Shown: piece after piece, positions 46,340-54,800 of the stretch | How positions within the stretch are numbered: the first letter of the stretch is position 1 | How the letters are laid out: every line of letters begins with the position of its first letter | Assembly (NCBI RefSeq): GCF_030209835.1 | Contig: NZ_JARVRF010000013.1 | Coordinates: 1-64,000 of the forward strand | DNA: 64,000 bases | From: Arthrobacter sp. efr-133-R2A-120 | GTDB taxonomy: Bacteria > Actinomycetota > Actinomycetes > Actinomycetales > Micrococcaceae | Direction: 5' to 3' | Notes under the pieces: generated by a model | Told to the model about the DNA's origin: nothing | Database searches by the model: none | What the model saw: the letters and a program-made list of their open reading frames with translations, nothing else | Translations under genes and position numbers: made by a program

Positions 46340-47356
46340 ATGGCCACGTTGCGAGAGATAGCCGAACTGGCGTCCGTCTCGGTAGCCACCGCTTCACGCG
46401 TGCTCAACGGCTCGGCGGAGAAGCACCCGGTGTCCCAGGATGTGCGGGCCAGTGTGCGGGCTGCAGCGGACACTCTGGGCTACACGCCGAGCGCCACGGC
46501 CCAGGCGCTGAAGCAACAGCGCAGCAAAATCATCGGCGTCATTGCCAGCGACATCCTCGATCCATACTTCGCAGAGATGACCCGCGGGATCGAGATCGAA
46601 GCGGCCAAGTTCGGATATGTCACTATTTTGGCCAATGCCAACCGCGACCCGGAGCAGGAGCGGACAAAATTCCGCGTCCTGCGTGAACATCAAGTCTCCG
46701 GGATCGTGTTTTGCGGCAGCGACATCGAGGGCTCACCCGGAACCGCGCAACTCGCCCGCGAAGTCAACCTCGCCGTAAGGGCCGGTACGCGGGTAGTGGC
46801 GCTCGCTCCCCGGGGGTTTGATTCCACGAAGATCGTCATCGACAACGCCGCGACGGCGTACGAACTTACCCAGTACATGCTTTCGCTTGGGCACCGAAAA
46901 ATTGCCTTCATCGGAGGAATTCCCGGACTCTCCGCGGCCGAGCAGCGAATTGTCGGCTACCGCGATGCAATGTTCGAAGCGCAGGCCCCCGCACAAGTCC
47001 TCGGCTTGACCGGCATGAGCCAGGAATCGGGAAAGCGCGCCGCCGAGGAACTGACCGCATCGACTCAACTTCCGGACGCGATCGTCTGCACCAACGATGA
47101 AGTGGCCGTCGGCGTTCTCGCGCATCTTTGGACCGCAGGGTACAAGATCCCCGAAGACGTGTCCGTCGCCGGCATAGGTGGTACGCGTGGTGGTGCAGTC
47201 TTCGGCCTCACGACAATGACGCTCCCCCTGGTGGAGCTCGGCGGACTTGCCGCCCGTTACATCGCCACGGCAGGTGGCTCATCAGACGTGCCGGCTCCCC
47301 CGAGCTTTGAGCTGCATATCGGATCCACCTCTGCCCCGCGCGGACAATCCGACTAA
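46340..47356 (+). CDS. LacI-family regulator of the eight-gene catabolic operon
   Basis: A 338-residue LacI-family protein with the helix-turn-helix LREIAELASVSVATASRVLN and a sugar-binding-like effector domain (for example IPEDVSVAGIGGTRGGAVFG near the C-terminus). Unlike its paralogs here it has GIGG instead of the usual GFDD in that last motif, so the effector site may differ. AAAGGAG precedes the ATG. It is divergent from the flavoprotein gene, and the two operator-like sites lie between them. Confidence 0.9.
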   Translation: MATLREIAELASVSVATASRVLNGSAEKHPVSQDVRASVRAAADTLGYTPSATAQALKQQRSKIIGVIASDILDPYFAEMTRGIEIEAAKFGYVTILANANRDPEQERTKFRVLREHQVSGIVFCGSDIEGSPGTAQLAREVNLAVRAGTRVVALAPRGFDSTKIVIDNAATAYELTQYMLSLGHRKIAFIGGIPGLSAAEQRIVGYRDAMFEAQAPAQVLGLTGMSQESGKRAAEELTASTQLPDAIVCTNDEVAVGVLAHLWTAGYKIPEDVSVAGIGGTRGGAVFGLTTMTLPLVELGGLAARYIATAGGSSDVPAPPSFELHIGSTSAPRGQSD

Positions 47357-47428
47357 ACGGGCGTCCGCTGAAGGGCATCCCGCCGCGGCGCCCCTTGTCC
47401 CGGCCTCGCGCCGCCGGGTGTAATGGAC

Positions 47429-47455
47429 GCACGACGGCGACTCCCGCCGTCGTGC
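47429..47455 (+). terminator. Terminator hairpin before the acyl-CoA ligase gene
   Basis: GCACGACGGCG (47429-47439) and CGCCGTCGTGC (47445-47455) form a perfect 11-bp stem with loop ACTCC. It lies after the LacI gene and only 5 bases before the ribosome-site region of the next gene, so it may also shape that gene's leader. No U-tract follows. Confidence 0.6.
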
Positions 47456-47470
47456 GCTGAAGGAGCCGCA

Positions 47471-49063
47471 ATGTTCACCAGCCCGTACGCTGATGTCGAG
47501 ATCCCCGAAGTCACGATCTATGAGTATCTATTCGGTGGGCTGGGCGGCGAGGACCTTGACCGGACCGCACTCGTGGACGGCACGTCCGGCGTGGAAATGA
47601 GCTACCGGCAACTCGTCAGCCGAATCGACGCCACCGCAGGCTGGCTCGCGAGCCACGGGGCCGGCCCAGGGATCACCGTGGGCCTCTTCTGCCCCAACGT
47701 GCCGGCGTTCGCGGTCGTCTTCCACGGGGTCCTCCGCGCGGGCGCCGTCGTCACCACGATCAACGCGCTGTATACCGCCGATGAAGTCGGCAGCCAGCTC
47801 AGCGACGCCGGCGCCTCCTGGCTCTTCACCGTCTCGCCCTTCCTGGAGCGCGCGGAGGCCGCCGCCCAGGCCGCCGGCATTCCGGCGGAGCGCCTCGTGG
47901 TGCTCGACGGCGGCGACCTCGCCTCGGCCGCGGGCCATCCCTCGCTCGCGGACATCATCGACGCCGGCCTTCCCGCGCCGACGCTGAGCGTCGATCCGCA
48001 CGCCGCCGCCGTCGTGCCCTACTCCTCGGGCACGAGCGGCACACCGAAGGGCGTCCTGTTGAGCCAGTACAACCTCGTGGCGAACGTCGCGCAATCCAGT
48101 GCCTTCTTCCGGGTGACTCCCGACGACGTGCTGCTTGCCGTCTTGCCCTTCTTCCACATCTACGGCCTGACCGTGCTGCTCAATCTCGCCCTCGGAGAGC
48201 GGGCCCGGCTCGTCACGATGCCGAAGTTCGACCTCGCCGAGTTCCTCCGCATCACGCAGGACCATCGCTGCACGTACCTCTTCATCGCTCCGCCCATCGC
48301 CGTCGCACTGGCGAAGCATCCGCTGGTGGACCAATACGACCTCTCGTCCGTCCGCGCCGTGCTTTCGGGAGCAGCGCCCCTTGACGGCGAACTGGGGCAC
48401 GCTGTTGCGAACCGCCTCGGGTGCACGATGCTCCAGGGCTATGGAATGACCGAGCTGAGCCCCGTATCCCACGCCATCCCGCGCGACGGCGCCGAGCATG
48501 TCCCGCTCGACTCAGTGGGCTACACCGTGCCGAACACGGAGTGCAAGCTCCTCGACCCCGCCACGGACGAAGAAATCGAAGTCCCGGCCGAAGGACCGAG
48601 CGCCCGCGGACAGCTGCTAGTCCGCGGCCCGCAGGTCATGCTCGGCTACCTGAACCGGCCCGACGCTACAGCGGCGACGATCGATCCGGATGGCTTCCTC
48701 CGCACCGGCGATATCGCGACCGTCACGGCCGACGGCGTCGTGACGATCGTCGATCGACTCAAGGAGCTGATCAAGTACAAGGGCTACCAGATCGCGCCTG
48801 CCGAGCTTGAAGCGCTCCTGCTTACCCACCCACGGATTGCGGACGCCGCCGTCATCGGCATCCACGCGGACGACGGCGAAGAGGTGCCAAAGGCATTCGT
48901 CGTCCGGCAGGCAGGGGCCGAGCTCGGGGACGGCGATGTCATGGAGTTCGTCGCCGGGCGTGTGGCGCCGTTCAAACGGGTGCGATCGGTGGAGTTCGTC
49001 GAGGCGATTCCCAAGTCGGCGTCGGGGAAGATCCTTCGGCGGGAGCTGCGCGCTAAGGGTTAG
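47471..49063 (+). CDS. AMP-binding acyl-CoA ligase (4-coumarate-CoA ligase-like)
   Basis: A 530-residue adenylate-forming enzyme. It has the phosphate-binding loop PYSSGTSGTPKGVLLS, the motif GYGMTELSP, the hinge region VDRLKELIKYKGYQIAPAEL and the C-terminal catalytic lysine in PKSASGKILRREL. These fit the 4-coumarate/fatty-acyl-CoA ligase group; the substrate is not determined. AAGGAG lies 5 bases before the ATG. No beta-oxidation genes are near, so it is an orphan ligase. Confidence 0.9.
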   Translation: MFTSPYADVEIPEVTIYEYLFGGLGGEDLDRTALVDGTSGVEMSYRQLVSRIDATAGWLASHGAGPGITVGLFCPNVPAFAVVFHGVLRAGAVVTTINALYTADEVGSQLSDAGASWLFTVSPFLERAEAAAQAAGIPAERLVVLDGGDLASAAGHPSLADIIDAGLPAPTLSVDPHAAAVVPYSSGTSGTPKGVLLSQYNLVANVAQSSAFFRVTPDDVLLAVLPFFHIYGLTVLLNLALGERARLVTMPKFDLAEFLRITQDHRCTYLFIAPPIAVALAKHPLVDQYDLSSVRAVLSGAAPLDGELGHAVANRLGCTMLQGYGMTELSPVSHAIPRDGAEHVPLDSVGYTVPNTECKLLDPATDEEIEVPAEGPSARGQLLVRGPQVMLGYLNRPDATAATIDPDGFLRTGDIATVTADGVVTIVDRLKELIKYKGYQIAPAELEALLLTHPRIADAAVIGIHADDGEEVPKAFVVRQAGAELGDGDVMEFVAGRVAPFKRVRSVEFVEAIPKSASGKILRRELRAKG

Positions 49064-49091
49064 GGACAGCCCGCGCCGGCACTCTCTGTGG

Positions 49092-51260
49092 CTATGCTTG
49101 GCCCTGCGAAGCCGGTGGCACACGCAGGCTTCCATACCTCTCCATTCGGTGCCACCGCAGGTGCACGCCGGCCAAGGCCGTGACTACCGACTGGATGACG
49201 ACGAGATACATGAGTTGCCGATAGACGAACTGCTGAAGCGGAAGGGTCCACAGTGGACGAAGCGACTCATTGTCGAGCCGGAACGCATAGGCCGCCATGA
49301 GGAATTGCACCAGGAGGAAGACAAGCCAGAGCGCGGCGATCCGGACCGGATCAAGGAAGACCAGGCCGTAGATGGCGAAGACGTCCACTACTGGAGCGAA
49401 CAGCGGCAGCAGCACCTGGAGGACGAGCAGATAGCCGAGCCCGCGCCGGCCGAGCTTTCCAGCCTGCCCGCCCTGCACCACCGCGCCCCGGTGCTTCCAC
49501 ATGGCCTGAAGCGTGCCATAGCACCAGCGGTATCGCTGTTTCCAAAGCGCGCCAAGGCTCGCGGGAGCTTCGGTCCAGGCCCTCGCATCGTCCTGGTACA
49601 CGACCCGCCAGCCATCGCGGCACAGTGCCATGGTCAGGTCCGTGTCTTCAGCAAGCGTGTCGTCGCTGACTCCGCCAACCCGGAACAGGGCATCGCGGCG
49701 GAAGGCACCAATAGCCCCGGGAACGGTCGGCATGCACTCGGCGATGTCGAACAACCTGCGGTCCAGGTTGAAGCCGACGACGTATTCGATGTGCTGCCAG
49801 GCTCCGAGGATCCCTCCACGGTTGGCAACCTTGGTGTTCCCTGAAATTGCGCCCACTCGAGGGTCGGCGAAGGGCTGAATGAGGGCGTGAACCGTTTCCG
49901 GTTCGAAGACGGTATCACCGTCGACCATCACCACGAGATCGTGGCCGGCAGCTGCAAGCCCGGCATTCAACGCGGAGGGTTTGCCGCCGTTCGCTTTCCG
50001 GATCAACGTAACACCCGGCAAGCCGAGCTTTTCGACGATGTCCGCGGTGTCATCGGTCGACCCGTCGTCAACCACAATGATCTCCACCGGATGGCTTGAT
50101 TCGGCGATAGACCGGACTGCGGCTTCGATGCCGGCGGCCTCGTTGTACGCGGGGACGATGACGCTGACCGGCTCCGTGACCTCGGGCCGGACCGGCACGT
50201 CCACCCGGCGTCGGCTGCGGCCGGTCGCAAGGGACCGGCGCGCCGCTTTCCGGTGGCGCGCTCCGCACACCACCACGAGCACGGCCCGGACCACTGTCAC
50301 GACTCCGGCCGCAACGAGCGCCCAGGAGATGGCGGCGATGAAGAAATCGCTGAGCCGTATTCCCCACACCAACGCGTTTCCGCTGATCTGCTCTCCCACC
50401 GAGGCATCGCGCATGCTTGCGATCCCGACGGCGTCGCCCGCCGTCGTGACCCGGAAGCCTTGATCCGCGACCTTGGTGAGGACGGAGTCGAGCGCCGTGA
50501 CCGTCTGCTCCCTGTCTCCGCCGCCGTCGTGCATGAGGAGCACCTGGCCCTGCGGGCCTGAAGGGGTGAGGTTCTTCTCGATGGCGGCGACTCCGGGCCG
50601 CTGCCAGTCCTCACTGTCCTGGGTGGAGAGCACCGTGAGATAACCCCGGTCCGCAGCGGTGCGCATCGCCGCCCACGTCCCGTCCCGGACGGCGTCGTTC
50701 TCGGAGCTGTACGGCGGACGCAGGAGCGTCGAGGCACGGCCCGTGATGCCGGCAATCACTTGCTGGTCGCCCTGGACCTCAAGCTGCTGGCGCCAAGCCG
50801 GGGCGCTCCCAAAGTCCGCATGTGTCAACGTGTGCACCCCGATCTCGTTGCCGTCTGCAAGGATGCGGCGTACGAGGTCGGGATTGTCGATGGCAGCTGA
50901 ACCCACCACGAAAAACGTGGCATGGACATGGTGCTTGCGGAGGACGTCAAGGATCCGGGGAGTCCAGACCGGGTCCGGACCGTCGTCGAACGTCAGCGCG
51001 AGCGTGCGGTCCGGCGGACCGACGGTACGAACGGAGCCGCCACGGGAATCAACCACCGGCCCACCGTGCGAGACCGCGTCCGGGACGGTACTCGCGGAGC
51101 CACCCCCGGGCACCGAGTCATCGGCGATCCCGGCGAGGTGATGCATGTACCCCTGCACGACGAGTGCGACACCCAGTGCCAACAGGACGGCCAGAAGGAT
51201 GAACCAGTGCGCCCTGACACTGACCGGAGCAGTGCGCTTGCTCAGGCGGCGCGCACTCAC
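49092..51260 (-). CDS. Bifunctional polysaccharide deacetylase / family 2 glycosyltransferase
   Basis: A 722-residue membrane protein with an N-terminal anchor (about 18-40). A NodB-type deacetylase follows at about 85-280, with LTFDDGPDPVWT and IGVHTLTHADFG carrying the metal residues. After a membrane segment (about 310-335), a processive GT2 domain spans about 360-620, with VPAYNEAAGIEAAV, MVDGDTVFEPET and a QxxRW motif in KQRYRWCYG. Three or four terminal membrane segments follow. It probably makes and deacetylates an amino-sugar polymer at the cell surface. It overlaps the proline-rich gene upstream by 4 bases. Confidence 0.9.
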   Translation of the reverse strand: MSARRLSKRTAPVSVRAHWFILLAVLLALGVALVVQGYMHHLAGIADDSVPGGGSASTVPDAVSHGGPVVDSRGGSVRTVGPPDRTLALTFDDGPDPVWTPRILDVLRKHHVHATFFVVGSAAIDNPDLVRRILADGNEIGVHTLTHADFGSAPAWRQQLEVQGDQQVIAGITGRASTLLRPPYSSENDAVRDGTWAAMRTAADRGYLTVLSTQDSEDWQRPGVAAIEKNLTPSGPQGQVLLMHDGGGDREQTVTALDSVLTKVADQGFRVTTAGDAVGIASMRDASVGEQISGNALVWGIRLSDFFIAAISWALVAAGVVTVVRAVLVVVCGARHRKAARRSLATGRSRRRVDVPVRPEVTEPVSVIVPAYNEAAGIEAAVRSIAESSHPVEIIVVDDGSTDDTADIVEKLGLPGVTLIRKANGGKPSALNAGLAAAGHDLVVMVDGDTVFEPETVHALIQPFADPRVGAISGNTKVANRGGILGAWQHIEYVVGFNLDRRLFDIAECMPTVPGAIGAFRRDALFRVGGVSDDTLAEDTDLTMALCRDGWRVVYQDDARAWTEAPASLGALWKQRYRWCYGTLQAMWKHRGAVVQGGQAGKLGRRGLGYLLVLQVLLPLFAPVVDVFAIYGLVFLDPVRIAALWLVFLLVQFLMAAYAFRLDNESLRPLWTLPLQQFVYRQLMYLVVIQSVVTALAGVHLRWHRMERYGSLRVPPASQGQA

Positions 51261-51787
51261 GGGTGCGTCGGCGTGGACGGTCGCGTAGCCTGGCCCGGAG
51301 CTGTCCCGCTCTTGCCCGGACCCGTCGGCGACGAGCCCGGCGCAGAGGACGCAACCGGCGCAAACGAGGCAGCATGTTGCGCGGCCGCACCGTTGATCGG
51401 TCGTGCCACAGCAGCGGGCGAAGGAGAAGTCACCGGAACACCGAAAGCGGCCGGCGTCGAAGGCGCAGGCAATCGGCCCCCGCCGGTCGGGAGCCCGTCC
51501 GCGTTGGAAGGCGGAGTCGATGGGGATGACGGAAGACCACGGGCTGCCGGAGTGGCCGGTGGCGCCAAGGGCTTCACTGCGGCCGGCAGGGGCAGGAACG
51601 GCGCCGCAACATTGGGCCCTCCCATGAACGCAACCAGCAGGAGGACGACATAGCCTCCTGCGAGCACAAGGGCTCCGAGCCCAATAAGCTTGAGCCTCCG
51701 CAGGCGCCGGCCTGAGGCGTCGACGAAGACAGGCCCACGCGGCGACGCGGATCCAGGCTGATCGGACGTTTCATTAAAAGCTGCCAT
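51257..51787 (-). CDS. Proline-rich single-pass membrane protein
   Basis: A 176-residue protein with a basic N-terminus and one membrane segment (LIGLGALVLAGGYVVLLLVA, about residues 34-53). A long Pro/Ala/Ser-rich outer tail of low complexity follows. It overlaps the deacetylase/glycosyltransferase gene by 4 bases, so they are coexpressed. It may be a partner or wall spacer for that enzyme; no domain is recognised. Confidence 0.75.
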   Translation of the reverse strand: MAAFNETSDQPGSASPRGPVFVDASGRRLRRLKLIGLGALVLAGGYVVLLLVAFMGGPNVAAPFLPLPAAVKPLAPPATPAARGLPSSPSTPPSNADGLPTGGGRLPAPSTPAAFGVPVTSPSPAAVARPINGAAAQHAASFAPVASSAPGSSPTGPGKSGTAPGQATRPSTPTHP

Positions 51788-51871
51788 CGGGCACCAACCT
51801 TAGAGGATTCGCATCCCGTAGCCCAAAAAGCGTCTTGTGCGACGATCCCCCGGGTTCAAGGTTCAAAACGG

Positions 51872-54800
51872 CTAGCGCTTCGCCAGCGTTCGCAGGAGTT
51901 TCAGGGCCACGGAGATCGACGCGAGGTCTACTTGCCCGGGTTTGGTGACCTCCACAAAGGTGTCCTTGATCCTTCCCAGCTGCTCCTGGCGTCCACTCTC
52001 CCACTCCACGATGCGGTCCACGGCAGAGGCGCCGGAGGCCCCGCTCGCCCGGGTCGTCCGCATGACGGAAATGGTGATGTCGACGACGGCGGAATAGGCG
52101 TCGTCGCGCAGGGCTGCACGAGCCAGGGCTTCCCACCGGCTTTGCCGCGGCAGGTCAGTGATGCGCAGCAACAGCGTTCCCACACCGATCCAATGAATGA
52201 CCGTGTGGTACATGTCGGCGACGGTGGTGAGGGGTTCATCCACTTGCTCCGCCACCAGCGAGATGTCCAGGAGGGAGAAGCTCTCGAGCAAATCGGAGGC
52301 GCGCCGCCCCAGATCACCCGGCATCCCGACGTCGTTCCAATGCGCCAGCCGTTGCTCGGCGCGGTCAAGGTCCGAGCCGCGCAGAAATTCCGTGGTCCGG
52401 GTCCGTAGCAGGTCCAGGGTCGGCCCGATCCTCCTCAGGGCTTCCGCGATGGCTTGGTCCCGATGATCGTGTGTCACGTACCACCGGGTTGCCCGGTCGA
52501 GGAGCCTGCGCAGTGGAAGGGCCACAGCGGCGTGTTCGCTGGGAAACCCGGGAGGCAGGCTTGCGATCCTGTCCACGAACCGCTGCAGCTCATAAGCCTC
52601 GCGGACCACCACGAAAGCCCTGGCCACGGCCGCCGCAGTTGCCGTAGTCTCCTCGATGGCTCGGAAGGCGAACGTGATCCCTCCAAGATTGATCATGTCG
52701 TTGGCCACCACCGTGCAGATGATCTGCCGACGCAGCGGGTGGGAGTCCAGTTCAGCATCAAAGCGCTCGGACAACTGGCGTGGAAAGTAGCCACGGAGGA
52801 CCCGCTTGAACCAGGGATCGTCGGCGAGGTCGCTGGCGGTCAGCTCCCTCGCCAGCTCAATCTTCGCGTAGGCGGCTAGCACCGACAGCTCCGGCGAGGT
52901 CAGTCCAGTGCCTGCCCGCAGCCTGTCCTGGAGTTGTTCCGTGCCCGGCAGAGCCTCCAGGCCGCGGTCCAAGTCCGCCGCGTCCTCCAGCCAGTCCATG
53001 ATCCGTTCAAAACCAGGACTCAGCTCCGGCGCCAAGTGCCGGTCGTTGAAAAGGAGGACGTTCTGGTCCGTGTTGTTTGCCAGGACCAGGCGGCTCACTT
53101 CATCGGTCAGGGAATGCAGGAAGCCCGCACGTTCCCCAGACCCCATTTTCCCTGCCGCAATCATCCGGTCAACGAAGATCTTGATGTTGACCTCGTGGTC
53201 CGAACAGTCCACGCCGGCCGAATTGTCTATCGCATCGGTGTTGAGGAGGACACCGGCGAGTGCCGCCTCAATCCGGCCGCGCTGCGTGAACCCCAGGTTC
53301 CCGCCCTCGGCCACGATCCGGGTCCTCAGCTCGTTGCCGTTGACCCTGATGGCGTCGTTGGCTTTGTCGCCGACGTCGGTGTGGTCCTCGGTGGAGGCTT
53401 TGACGTATGTTCCGATTCCCCCGTTGTAGAGCAGGTCCACGGGCGCCCGGAGAATGGCCTGCATCAGCGCGTGGGGAGGCAGCGAAGCCGTCCCCGGCTC
53501 CAGGCCGAGGGCAGTCCGGACCTGCTCCGTGATCCCGATGGCTTTGGCCCGGCGGGAATGGACACCCCCGCCTTCGCTGATCAGCGAAGGATCGTAGTCG
53601 GCCCAGGACGAACGGGGAAGACCGAAGAGACGCCTGCGTTCTTCGAAGGACGTTGCCGCGTCAGGACTCGGATCAAGGAAGATGTCCCGATGGTCGAAAG
53701 CCGCCACCAGACGGATGTGCGGCGAGAGCAGCATCGCGTTTCCGAACACGTCCCCGCTCATGTCTCCGATGCCGGCCACAGTGAAGTCTTCGCTCTGTGA
53801 ATCCATGCCGAGCTCGCTGAAATGGTGTTTCGCGGATTCCCATGCACCGCGGGCCGTGATGCCCATCTGCTTGTGGTCATATCCCACGGATCCCCCGGAC
53901 GCGAACGCGTCGCCGAGCCAAAAGCCGTATTCCCGGGCCACGGAATTGGCTGCGTCTGAAAATGACGCTGTTCCCTTGTCAGCTGCAACCACCAAGTAAT
54001 AGTCATCGCCGTCATGGCGCACCACGCCGGCCGGGGGCACCACCGACTCTCCCTTGGATGAGGCGAGCAGATTGTCAGCGATGTCCAGCATGCCCTTGAC
54101 GAAGATCCGGTAGCACTCCAGGCCCTCAGCGAGCCATGCCTCCCGGTCCAGTGCCGGGTCGGGTAGCCGCTTGGGATAGAAACCTCCTTTTGCTCCTGTG
54201 GGCACAATGACGGAGTTCTTCACGTTTTGTGCCTTGACCAGTCCCAGGACCTCGGTCCGGAAATCCTCGCTTCGGTCAGACCACCGCAAACCCCCGCGTG
54301 CCAGGGTTCCGAAGCGCAGGTGAACGCCTTCCACCCGCGGCGAGTACACCCAGATCTCGTACTTCGGCCGCGGAAACGGGGCACCGGCAATCGCGGCGGG
54401 ATTGAGTTTGAAGCTCAAGTGGGCCTTGTCCAGGAAGTAGTTGGTCCGCGTTGTGGCTTCGACGAGGTTCATGAACGTGCGCAGCAGACGGTCAGCGTCG
54501 AGGACCGGGACGTCGTCGATCGCGGCCAGCAACTCCTTTTTGGCATCAGCAATGTTCCTGCCGCGGTCGGACTCGTCCAGTCCCGGATCGAACTTCGCTT
54601 GGAACAGTGCCAGGAGCGCGCGTGTTGCCCGGACGTTGCTGATCAGCGTGTCCGCGATGAATCCGTACGAGTTGGTGGTCCCCAGCTGCTGGAGGTATTT
54701 CGCGTAACTTCTCAGGATTGCGGCCTGCCGCCACGCAAGCCGTTCCCGGATGACGAGTGCGTCGATCCGGTCGGATTCGATGTCCCCCCGCATGGCGGCC

